This document shows, one piece after another, positions 16,669 to 24,135 of a DNA stretch of 64,000 nucleotides (positions within the stretch are counted from its first letter, which is position 1; each line of letters opens with the position of its first letter). The stretch covers positions 2,797,679-2,861,678 of the forward strand of contig JADJWK010000001.1 of the NCBI GenBank assembly GCA_016716405.1, in the 5' to 3' direction. The notes beneath the pieces were generated by a model that saw nothing but the letters and a program-made list of their open reading frames with translations, did not search any database and was not told where the DNA came from. The DNA is from Candidatus Melainabacteria bacterium (GTDB taxonomy: Bacteria; Cyanobacteriota; Vampirovibrionia; Obscuribacterales; Obscuribacteraceae). The translations under genes and the position numbers were made by a program.

Positions 16669-18906
16669 TCAGCGGTCGGACCAGCTCTCGATGTTCTTCT
16701 CGATGAAGAACTGCTGGCAGGACAGGACGTCGGAAGGGTCCTCGTTCTGGTATCTTACATAGCTGCCGTCCGGTTGCATGATTCTGGACTTGGCTCGATC
16801 GGCGAGCGTTGTGGCAAGCAACTCTTCGCGAATGAAAGACGCGAGCCCGGGATCTTCTATGGGAACCAGGACCTCCACCCGGCGATCGAGATTGCGGGGC
16901 ATCATGTCGGCACTGCCTATATAAATCTGTTCGTGACCGCCGTTTCGGAAAAAGAGCACCCGGCTGTGCTCCAGGAACCTGCCGACGACGCTGACAACTC
17001 TTATATTCTCGCTGATGCCTTTGATTCCCGGGCGCAAGCAACAGATACCTCTTATAATCAGGTCGATTTTGACTCCACTCTGGGATGCCCGGTAGAGGAG
17101 CTTGATGATCCGGTCATCCACCAGGGCATTGGCCTTGATGATGATATGTCCGGAACCGCCGTTTTGCTGGTGCTGGATCTCCCTCTCGATGAGGGCTTCG
17201 ACTCTCTGCCTGAGATTGATCGGGGCTACCAGGAGCTTGTTGTAGTCGGTCTTTGCCGAGTAGCCGGTGAGATAGTTGAAGAGATCGGTGACATCGGAAG
17301 CCAGGCTCTCGTCGCTGCTGAACAGACAGAGATCGGTGTAGAGATGAGCCGTGACCGGGTTATAGTTGCCGGTGCCGAAGTGAACATAACGCTTGATCGA
17401 GTCGCCGACCCGGCGCACTACGAGAAGCACCTTGGCGTGGATTTTCAGACCGATGAGACCATAGACGACGTGAACGCCCTCTCTTTCGAGGGCCCTGGCC
17501 CATTCGATATTGCTCTCCTCGTCGAATCGCGCTTTCAGCTCGACAACGACGGCTACCTGCTTGCCGTTCTCCATGGCTCGCAGAAGCGCCTCTACCACAG
17601 GGGAGTTGCGTCCCACTCTGTAGAGGGTCATCTTGATCGCCAGGACCGAAGGATCCGTGGCAGCGTTGTTCAGGAAATTGACCACCGGCTGGAATGAATC
17701 GTAGGGATGATGGAGGAGGATGTCCCGCCTGGCTATGGCGGCGAACTCGTCCTCGTCATGGGCGTCGGCATTGAGAACATTTGGGACATAGGGCACGAAG
17801 GGCTTGAACTTGAGATCGGGGCGATCCAGGAAGCCCACATGCTTGAGGCTTTGAAGCGGGAAATGACCCTCCACCAGATAGACGTCGCCCGGCTCTACCT
17901 GCAAATTGCTCATCAGGATCTCGAGCACATGAGCCGGCATCGCCCGGTCTACTTGCAAACGGACGACATCGCCAAAACGGCGTTTCCGGATGCCTTCTTC
18001 GGTGGTCTCGAGCAGATCCGCGGCTTCCCATTCCTGGATCTCCACCTCGGCGTCCCTGGTGACGTGGAACGGATGCGCCTCGACTATGGTCATGCCGGGG
18101 AAAAGCGAATCTAGATGAGCCATGACCAGGTCGTCCAGCCACATATAGGTGTTCGAGGTTGTAATACCGGCCTGGCTTCTGTCCGGGCGGCTTACTTCGA
18201 TGAGCTGCGGCAGGGTGTCCGGGATCTTCACCCGGGCGAAACGCACCTCTCCGCTGGCTTTTCTGATGAGGACCGCCAGGTTGAGGCTCAGGTTGGAGAT
18301 GTGAGGGAAGGGGTGACCGGGGTCGAAAGCCATGGGGGTGAGAACCGGGAAGATCTTCTGGAGGAAGATCTGTCTCATATCGGCTTTCTGAGCCTCGTTC
18401 AGGTCGCCATAGACAGCCATCCGGATTCCCGCTTCGCCGAGTGCGGGCATGAGACTCTCTCTCAGGCAGCGCTGGGCATCCACGAGCAAACGGTTGACCT
18501 CGAACCCGAGGGCGTCCAGAGCCTCTCCCGGCTTGAGCCCGTCGGCGCCGGAGCGACTGCTGTTGGCTTCGAGCTGACGCTTGAGACCCGCTACCCGCAC
18601 CATGAAGAACTCGTCCATATTGGAGCCGACGATGGAGAGGAATTTGAAACGCTCGAGAAGCGGGTTCGAGGCGTCCTGAGCCTCTTCCAGCACACGCCAC
18701 TGGAAAGCCAGAAGGCTGAGCTCCCGGTTGATGAAGAGCCTGACGTCATCCAGAGACTCGACATTGGCCAGGGTCACATAGCCGGGCTCCATTTCGGTCG
18801 TCACCCCACGGTCCGGCCTTTCTCCGAGGGCAGCGCCGCTCTCGCTGGCCTCTCTTTCGCCGGTCTCCGTCTCTGTGGTCTCTCTCTTGGCGTCTTGGCT
18901 GACCAT
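16669..18906 (-). CDS. ppk1: Polyphosphate kinase 1
   Basis: A 745-residue enzyme that reversibly polymerises the ATP gamma-phosphate into inorganic polyphosphate. After a Glu/Thr-rich 50-residue extension come the N domain (FINRELSLLAFQWRVLEEAQ), the head domain, and C1/C2 phospholipase-D-like domains. The autophosphorylated His lies in LKIHAKVLLVVRR, and the second conserved His in VGRFLEHSRVLFF. Nucleotide and metal motifs YRVGRNSPVVEAL, FDEESNIEWAR and HFGTGNYNP are intact. It is first in an operon with a PQQ-propeller lipoprotein and a tandem Usp, and has a sigma-70-like promoter 41 bases upstream. No Pho-box could be recognised. Confidence 0.97.
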   Translation of the reverse strand: MVSQDAKRETTETETGEREASESGAALGERPDRGVTTEMEPGYVTLANVESLDDVRLFINRELSLLAFQWRVLEEAQDASNPLLERFKFLSIVGSNMDEFFMVRVAGLKRQLEANSSRSGADGLKPGEALDALGFEVNRLLVDAQRCLRESLMPALGEAGIRMAVYGDLNEAQKADMRQIFLQKIFPVLTPMAFDPGHPFPHISNLSLNLAVLIRKASGEVRFARVKIPDTLPQLIEVSRPDRSQAGITTSNTYMWLDDLVMAHLDSLFPGMTIVEAHPFHVTRDAEVEIQEWEAADLLETTEEGIRKRRFGDVVRLQVDRAMPAHVLEILMSNLQVEPGDVYLVEGHFPLQSLKHVGFLDRPDLKFKPFVPYVPNVLNADAHDEDEFAAIARRDILLHHPYDSFQPVVNFLNNAATDPSVLAIKMTLYRVGRNSPVVEALLRAMENGKQVAVVVELKARFDEESNIEWARALEREGVHVVYGLIGLKIHAKVLLVVRRVGDSIKRYVHFGTGNYNPVTAHLYTDLCLFSSDESLASDVTDLFNYLTGYSAKTDYNKLLVAPINLRQRVEALIEREIQHQQNGGSGHIIIKANALVDDRIIKLLYRASQSGVKIDLIIRGICCLRPGIKGISENIRVVSVVGRFLEHSRVLFFRNGGHEQIYIGSADMMPRNLDRRVEVLVPIEDPGLASFIREELLATTLADRAKSRIMQPDGSYVRYQNEDPSDVLSCQQFFIEKNIESWSDR

Positions 18907-18946
18907 GACTTTCCGGCTATTTCCTGTCTATTCGATGCATGTCTCT

Positions 18947-18974
18947 ATTGTAGTCTAAAAGATTTACATCTCAA
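18947..18974 (-). promoter_or_regulatory. Sigma-70-like promoter for the ppk1 operon
   Basis: Minus strand TTGAGA (18974-18969), a 16-base spacer and TACAAT (18952-18947), 40 bases before the ppk1 ATG. The remaining bases to 19061 show nothing else recognisable. Confidence 0.45.
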
Positions 18975-19061
18975 GCCATAATCCGGTCATTATCGGTCCG
19001 GATCAGTTTTAGCTCCAGGATTGAGCCGGGCTTGTCAGGAGGGGGCGTTCCGGCAGGCCGG

Positions 19062-19460
19062 CTATGGTGTCGGATTCGGTGCCTGATTCTGGAGCAGCGA
19101 CTCCACGCCCTGTTTGAGAAGTCCTCCCCAGAGTCCCTTTTTGCTCTGATCAGCCCCGGGAACCGCTTGTTGCGTGGTTTGCAATACCGGGTTGCTTACC
19201 GCCTGGCTCGAAACCACCGAGAATTGCATGGCCCTTGGATCCTGGGCAAGCATCCGGCCGCCGCTCTCGATCTCGATATAGAGCGCCTGCCCGGACTGGA
19301 GATTGGTGAGCATATATTTGCCCTGGGGAAGCGATGTATTGCCGGCCGGTATAAGCCCGTTCACCAGGGCGTCGGCATGGGCCGCCTGATAGCCGGCAAA
19401 AGATGCGGCAACTAGAGATGCGGCGGCGACGAGCATTGCTGTACTGGCTTTGTTTCTCAC
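19062..19460 (-). CDS. Small exported protein, 132 aa, coupled to MscS
   Basis: The family is not recognised. A Sec signal (MRNKASTAMLVAAASLVAAS, then a helix ending QAAHA) is followed by a short beta-rich core (GKYMLTNLQSGQALYIEIES) and a Gln/Asn/Pro-rich C-terminus. The start codon overlaps the mscS stop by 4 bases (ATGA), so it is translated after the channel and may be a periplasmic accessory. This is positional inference only. Confidence 0.65.
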   Translation of the reverse strand: MRNKASTAMLVAAASLVAASFAGYQAAHADALVNGLIPAGNTSLPQGKYMLTNLQSGQALYIEIESGGRMLAQDPRAMQFSVVSSQAVSNPVLQTTQQAVPGADQSKKGLWGGLLKQGVESLLQNQAPNPTP

Positions 19461-20605
19461 GATAGTCTTCCTCCTCCGGTAACTTCGATTTTCGATTCCT
19501 TTATATAGATATCTCTCTGAGGGAAGGGGATCTCGATGTTCTCCTCCCGGAAGCGATCGAAGATCGCATAGTAGAGATCGCTCATCAGGATTTTCGGAGT
19601 GCGCAGGTGGCTCCGGGTCCAGACTCGCAGGGTGAAGTCGATGGAGCTGTCGCCGAAGCCGGTGAAAAGCACTTCCGGGCTGGGATTCTTGAGGACGCCT
19701 CGGTGACCGCCGGCGACTTCCTCCACTATCTGGCGTACTTTCCCGGGATCGGCTTTATAAGAGACCCCGAAAGGCACATTCACCCTTACGTCTTTGGACG
19801 AGTGGCTGAGATTGGTGACATTGCCGGTAAGGAAAGAGGTGTTGGGGACGATGATGTCGATGTTGTCGTTGGTGCGGATAGTCGTAGCGCGCAGAGAGAT
19901 TTTTTTCACATCTCCCTGGACGCCGTCCACTTCGATACGGTCGCCTATTTTGATCGGCCTCTCGACATAGAGGTTGATGCCGCTGACGATATTGGCGGTG
20001 AGATTCTGGAGACCGAGGCTGAGCCCGAGACCGACCGCGCCGGCCATGATCGTCAGCGAGCTCAAATCAATACCGGCGCTCTGGACGATGACCACGAATC
20101 CCAGCAAGAGGACTATGATCCGGACGATGGAGCTGACACCATGGGCGATGCCGACATCGAGAAGCTGATTGTCCTCCGTGCGCCTCAAGAACCACTTCTG
20201 GATGCGGCTCGTGACTATCATCAGGAGGATCGTGAAAAAGCCGATATAGATCGCTGTCCAGAGGCTTATAGAGGTCTCGCCCAGCTTGAAGATGGTGAAG
20301 GAGAGGACCGCGTTTATCTGCGTGACAATCTCGGCTCCGGTGACCTCGAGGTTCGACCAGTCGAGGACCTGAATGAAGCCCAGGGACATGATCAGGCATT
20401 GCACCACGAAGGCGAGTTTGCGAGCCAGGCCGTCGTTCATCTCGTATTTGATCAGGAATTTGTCGATCAGGTTCTTGCGGACGAGAGAGGCGGCGATAAC
20501 AGCCATCAGGCATCCGGTTGCAATAAAGATCAAAGTGGCGGCGCTGATGCTGCTGGCGCCGAGATAGAAAAGGTGGGAATTCAGTAGCTTAGTGACTGTG
20601 TCCAT
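19457..20605 (-). CDS. mscS: MscS-family small-conductance mechanosensitive channel
   Basis: A 382-residue inner-membrane channel that opens under turgor and releases solutes. There are about five TM helices; the pore-lining TM3 and following beta-domain read GAVGLGLSLGLQNLTANIVS and GINLYVERPIKIGDRIEVDG, the MscS signature with its Gly/Ala packing. The cytoplasmic vestibule continues through IIVPNTSFLTGNVTNLSHS to the C-terminus. It is longer at the N-terminus than E. coli MscS by roughly 100 residues (two extra helices). A -10-like TATAGT lies 7 bases before the ATG. It is divergent from the LolA-like/glgX operon. Confidence 0.93.
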   Translation of the reverse strand: MDTVTKLLNSHLFYLGASSISAATLIFIATGCLMAVIAASLVRKNLIDKFLIKYEMNDGLARKLAFVVQCLIMSLGFIQVLDWSNLEVTGAEIVTQINAVLSFTIFKLGETSISLWTAIYIGFFTILLMIVTSRIQKWFLRRTEDNQLLDVGIAHGVSSIVRIIVLLLGFVVIVQSAGIDLSSLTIMAGAVGLGLSLGLQNLTANIVSGINLYVERPIKIGDRIEVDGVQGDVKKISLRATTIRTNDNIDIIVPNTSFLTGNVTNLSHSSKDVRVNVPFGVSYKADPGKVRQIVEEVAGGHRGVLKNPSPEVLFTGFGDSSIDFTLRVWTRSHLRTPKILMSDLYYAIFDRFREENIEIPFPQRDIYIKESKIEVTGGGRLS

Positions 20606-20660
20606 AGCTCAAACTATATGATATCCTGGCCGCCGACCGATCGCTTGTCGAGGTGACCCC
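20606..20660. promoter_or_regulatory. Short divergent promoter region (mscS / 20661 gene)
   Basis: 55 bases between divergent starts. On the minus strand TATAGT (20618-20613) lies 7 bases before the mscS ATG. On the plus strand TATGAT (20617-20622) overlaps it. No convincing -35 box is seen for either; the two promoters must overlap. Confidence 0.3.
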
Positions 20661-21254
20661 GTGAAATTATCGCCTGTTTTCCTCTTTTCTGCTCTGATTG
20701 CTTGCCTCTCTTTCGCTCTGCCGACTTTCGCCGCTGATGCTGCTCAGGCCGACTACCCGAAAAAGCCTTACAGAGCCACCTACGATTACACCGGACCGAC
20801 CGGAAAGTCCGTCATGATCATGTCCAGCGACGGCAAGGGGCATACGCGCACCGAGAGCAATTTCAATAACTTCCGGGTTGTCAGTATAGCGGACTATATC
20901 AACCGCGAATCCATCAGTCTTCTCGAGGCCCAGAAGATGGCGACCAGGTCGCGCTGGAAGCCCGGTGACAGTCAGGGTCAGATCACCGACGAGGCCAGCG
21001 CCAGGAAGCACAAAGCCAAGAGTCTCGGTGTCAAGGAGATCGCCGGGCGCAAATGCAAGGGCTGGCAATATTCGGTCTCTGGTGCCGAATCCACCGTCTG
21101 GGTCGACGAATCGGTGGGCTGCGTGGTGAGCTCTATCCAGAAGACGCCCCAGGGCACCGTATCCATGCTGATGAAAGAATTCTCGCCCACTCCACCTCCG
21201 GCTAACGCATTTTCGATTCCGCCGGGCTATAAGGTTATGTCTGCAGGCGGCTGA
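20661..21254 (+). CDS. Exported protein, possible LolA-like/DUF4412-type fold
   Basis: 197 residues from a GTG with GAGGTG upstream. Sec signal LFSALIACLSFALPTFA, then an exported beta-rich domain: RATYDYTGPTGKSVMIMSSD, RTESNFNNFRVVSIADYINR, IAGRKCKGWQYSVSGAESTV, WVDESVGCVVSSIQKTPQG. Strands of the style 'measure-of-reporter ... W(V/I)D...G' recall LolA-like and DUF4412 proteins, which bind hydrophobic ligands at the envelope; the assignment is tentative. glgX starts 2 bases after its stop, so the two are one operon despite unrelated roles. Confidence 0.75.
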   Translation: MKLSPVFLFSALIACLSFALPTFAADAAQADYPKKPYRATYDYTGPTGKSVMIMSSDGKGHTRTESNFNNFRVVSIADYINRESISLLEAQKMATRSRWKPGDSQGQITDEASARKHKAKSLGVKEIAGRKCKGWQYSVSGAESTVWVDESVGCVVSSIQKTPQGTVSMLMKEFSPTPPPANAFSIPPGYKVMSAGG

Positions 21255-21256
21255 GC

Positions 21257-23437
21257 ATGCGAGTCCTACCAGGCAAGCCTTATCCCCTGGGAGCGACCTG
21301 GGACGGAATGGGTGTGAATTTCGCCCTTTTCTCCGAGAACGCCACCAGAGTGGAGCTGTGCTTTTTCGACTCTCCGAGTCGAAAAAGAGAGTCGGCCCGT
21401 ATCGTCTTGCCCGAATACAATAACCAGGTCTGGCACGTCTATCTCAAAGACGTGCATCCCGGGCAAGTCTACGGATATCGCGTCTACGGTCCCTATGACC
21501 CGGAGACCGGGCACCGCTTCAATCCCAACAAGATCCTGGTCGATCCCTACTCCAAGCTGATCGCCCGCAGGCTGGTGTGGAACGACAGTCTTTACGGCTA
21601 TCAGATCGGCAACAAGCGCGAGGATCTGAGCTTCGACAAGCGGGACAACGCGCCTTTTGCACCGCTGGCGGTGGTAGTTGACGATTCTTTCAACTGGGGC
21701 GACGATAAGGTTCCGGATACGCCCTGGCACAAGACGGTGATTTACGAAGCTCATTTGAAGGGGCTGACCATGCGGCATCCCGATGTCCCCGAGGATATCC
21801 GCGGGACCTATATGGCGCTCGCCTCTGAGCCGATCATCCGGCACCTCCAGTCTCTGGGCGTCACCGCCATCGAGCTCATGCCGGTCCATCACAGCATCCC
21901 GGACCGGAATCTCATGCAGTCCGGGCTCACCAACTACTGGGGCTATAACACCCTCTCCTATTTCGCGCCGGACAACCGCTTCTTCAGCGGCAGCACCGCA
22001 CTGAATGCGGTGCAAGAGTTCAAGACCATGGTGCGCTCCTTGCACGACGCCGGCATCGAGGTGATTCTCGATGTCGTCTACAACCACACCGCCGAGGGCA
22101 ACCACCTGGGTCCGACCCTCTCTTTCCGGGGCATAGACAATCTCTGCTATTACCGCACTCATCCCAAGAACCGGCGCTATTATGTCGACTATACAGGATG
22201 CGGCAACACTCTCAACATGCTGCACCCCAATGTCCTGCAGTTGATTATGGATAGCCTGCGTTACTGGGTAAGCGAGATGCACGTGGACGGCTTCCGTTTC
22301 GATCTGGCAAGCGCTCTTGCTCGCGAGCTCTTCGATGTAGACAAGCTCTCGGCATTCTTCGACGTCATCCAGCAGGACCCGGTGATCTCCAGGGTGAAGC
22401 TCATCGCCGAGCCCTGGGATCTCGGTGAGGGCGGCTATCAGGTCGGCAATTTCCCGGTCTTGTGGACCGAGTGGAACGGCAAGTTCCGGGATACGGTGAG
22501 ACGATTCTGGAAAGGCGATTCCGGCCAGATAGGCGAGATGGCCACGCGTCTGACCGGCAGCAGCGACCTCTACGAGCACAGCGGCAGGAGCCCGCACGCC
22601 AGCATCAATTTCGTCACCTGCCATGACGGCTTCACCCTCAAGGACCTGGTCAGCTATAACGAAAAACACAATATGGCCAATCTCGAGAACAATCGGGACG
22701 GGGAAAGCCATAACGACAGCTGGAACTGCGGCGTGGAAGGACCGACCAGCGATCGGGATGTTCTCGCCCTCAGGCAGCAGCAACGCAAGAATCTCATGGC
22801 CACCCTGATGCTTTCCCTGGGTGTGCCCATGATAAGCGGCGGTGACGAGCTGGGCAGGACCCAGAGCGGCAACAACAATGCTTACTGCCAGGACAGCGAG
22901 TTGAGCTGGACCAACTGGAAGCTCAACGATGCCGACCGGGAGTTTCTCGAGTTCTGCAGGCAGCTCGCCAGGATCAGGCACAGCCAGCCGGTTCTGCAGA
23001 GACGCAAATTCTTCAAGGGGAAAACCGACGGGATCGATCCTGGCATGGTCGATGTCATATGGCTCAATGAGGACGCCACCGAGATGACCAGCAAGGACTG
23101 GACCAGACCCGATCGCCATCACTTCGGAGTGATTTTCAACGGCAAGGAGATCGATGAGATCGACGAGGAAGGAAGGCTGGTAACCGGCAGCAATCTTCTG
23201 ATCATCTGCAACCCGCACTGGGAGGAGGTGGAGATCACCCTGCCTCCCAACCCCGGAGAGGCCTATGCCAGGATAATCCAGCCGACCAAGTCATGGAAGC
23301 TCATTCTCGAGACCAGCGGCCGTTACTCTCCGAGCTGCTGGGAGCTGAAAACGAAATTCCTTGCCTGCCCCAGGAGCCTGGTGGTTTTCGAGCTGGCGGA
23401 CAAAGACGAGAATCTGCCGTTTACCCACCTTTCCTGA
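21257..23437 (+). CDS. glgX: Glycogen debranching enzyme (GlgX, isoamylase type)
   Basis: A 726-residue GH13 enzyme that hydrolyses alpha-1,6 branches of phosphorylase-limited glycogen. There is an N-terminal CBM48-like domain (GATWDGMGVNFALFSENATR) and a TIM barrel with the four GH13 regions: DVVYNHTAEG (about 272-281), GFRFDLASAL with nucleophile Asp (about 345-354), AEPWDLGEGG with the acid Glu (about 384-393) and NFVTCHDGFTL (about 452-462). A C-terminal beta domain follows. Length and motifs match functional GlgX. It works with glycogen phosphorylase, encoded at 34.3-36.9 kb. No glgA, glgB or glgC is in the window. Confidence 0.95.
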   Translation: MRVLPGKPYPLGATWDGMGVNFALFSENATRVELCFFDSPSRKRESARIVLPEYNNQVWHVYLKDVHPGQVYGYRVYGPYDPETGHRFNPNKILVDPYSKLIARRLVWNDSLYGYQIGNKREDLSFDKRDNAPFAPLAVVVDDSFNWGDDKVPDTPWHKTVIYEAHLKGLTMRHPDVPEDIRGTYMALASEPIIRHLQSLGVTAIELMPVHHSIPDRNLMQSGLTNYWGYNTLSYFAPDNRFFSGSTALNAVQEFKTMVRSLHDAGIEVILDVVYNHTAEGNHLGPTLSFRGIDNLCYYRTHPKNRRYYVDYTGCGNTLNMLHPNVLQLIMDSLRYWVSEMHVDGFRFDLASALARELFDVDKLSAFFDVIQQDPVISRVKLIAEPWDLGEGGYQVGNFPVLWTEWNGKFRDTVRRFWKGDSGQIGEMATRLTGSSDLYEHSGRSPHASINFVTCHDGFTLKDLVSYNEKHNMANLENNRDGESHNDSWNCGVEGPTSDRDVLALRQQQRKNLMATLMLSLGVPMISGGDELGRTQSGNNNAYCQDSELSWTNWKLNDADREFLEFCRQLARIRHSQPVLQRRKFFKGKTDGIDPGMVDVIWLNEDATEMTSKDWTRPDRHHFGVIFNGKEIDEIDEEGRLVTGSNLLIICNPHWEEVEITLPPNPGEAYARIIQPTKSWKLILETSGRYSPSCWELKTKFLACPRSLVVFELADKDENLPFTHLS

Positions 23438-23485
23438 TAGCAATCCTTCTGTTAAGGGCAGTTCAAGATTCTTTCTATTCCGTTT

Positions 23486-23505
23486 CATTCCTCGTAAGAG
23501 GAATG
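23486..23505 (+). terminator. Hairpin with GNRA-type loop after glgX
   Basis: CATTCCTC, loop GTAA, GAGGAATG: a perfect 8-bp stem with a GNRA tetraloop, 49 bases after the glgX stop. No U-run follows, so it is a poor intrinsic terminator and may instead protect the mRNA end. The rest of 23438-23631 shows no gene. Confidence 0.35.
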
Positions 23506-23631
23506 TGAGAATTCGCTGAAAAGCCTGTTGTATGGCGGAATACCGGCTGCAGCTTCGTGACTTTACCGTTTCGATGGTGCTGTTCTATCATGGAATGAGC
23601 GCTTAATCGGTTATTGAATCGGAGAGTTCGT

Positions 23632-24135
23632 GTGGTCGAAATTGTCGGCGGCATCCTCGTTCTCGGCGTCATGATCGTCATGTCCGGTGTGAAGATGGTG
23701 AAAGAGCATGATCGGCTCGTGGTCTTTCGCTTCGGAAAGATCATCGGTGCCCGGGGACAGGGACTGCAGTACATCATTCCTTTCATCGATCACTCTTTAT
23801 TGATCGACGCAAGGGAAAAGCTTCTCAAAACCGGCGAGGTGGCGGCCGTCACCAGGGACGGTGTGCCTCTCACCGTTATCTGCTCTCTGCGCCTGCAGGT
23901 GAGGGACCCGGTGCGGGCCGTGAGCCGGGCCGAAAGCCCCCTGGAGCATGCCCTCGATGCCGTGACCGCAGCTCTTCCTGAGAGCTTGAGCCAGCTCGAC
24001 TCGAGGAAGCTGTCCGGCGATTCCGGTGCTCTCAGTGGTTTGCTCAAGACGGAGATGGCCAGGCACACCGCGTACTGGGGCGTGAAGATCAAGGGACTGG
24101 AGTTATCGGTGAGAGCCGGACAACAAGATGAGTAA
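23632..24135 (+). CDS. Short SPFH/band-7 (stomatin-like) membrane protein
   Basis: I choose the GTG at 23632 because GGAGAG (23621-23626) is 5 bases upstream; a TTG at 23614 is the alternative. The product (167 aa) has one N-terminal TM (GGILVLGVMIVMSGVKMV) and the core of the band-7 fold: KEHDRLVVFRFGKIIGARGQ, GLQYIIPFIDHSLLIDAREK, TRDGVPLTVICSLRLQVRDP. It then runs through a helical part to KIKGLELSVRAGQ, where typical stomatins continue with a long coiled coil that is absent here. It overlaps the next gene by 8 bases, so it belongs to the exosortase operon. Confidence 0.82.
   Translation: MVEIVGGILVLGVMIVMSGVKMVKEHDRLVVFRFGKIIGARGQGLQYIIPFIDHSLLIDAREKLLKTGEVAAVTRDGVPLTVICSLRLQVRDPVRAVSRAESPLEHALDAVTAALPESLSQLDSRKLSGDSGALSGLLKTEMARHTAYWGVKIKGLELSVRAGQQDE

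Noticed and set aside
21266..23218. 650-codon minus-strand open frame
   Set aside because: Antisense to glgX, whose GH13 motifs are complete. Long antisense frames are common in GC-rich codon-biased genes.
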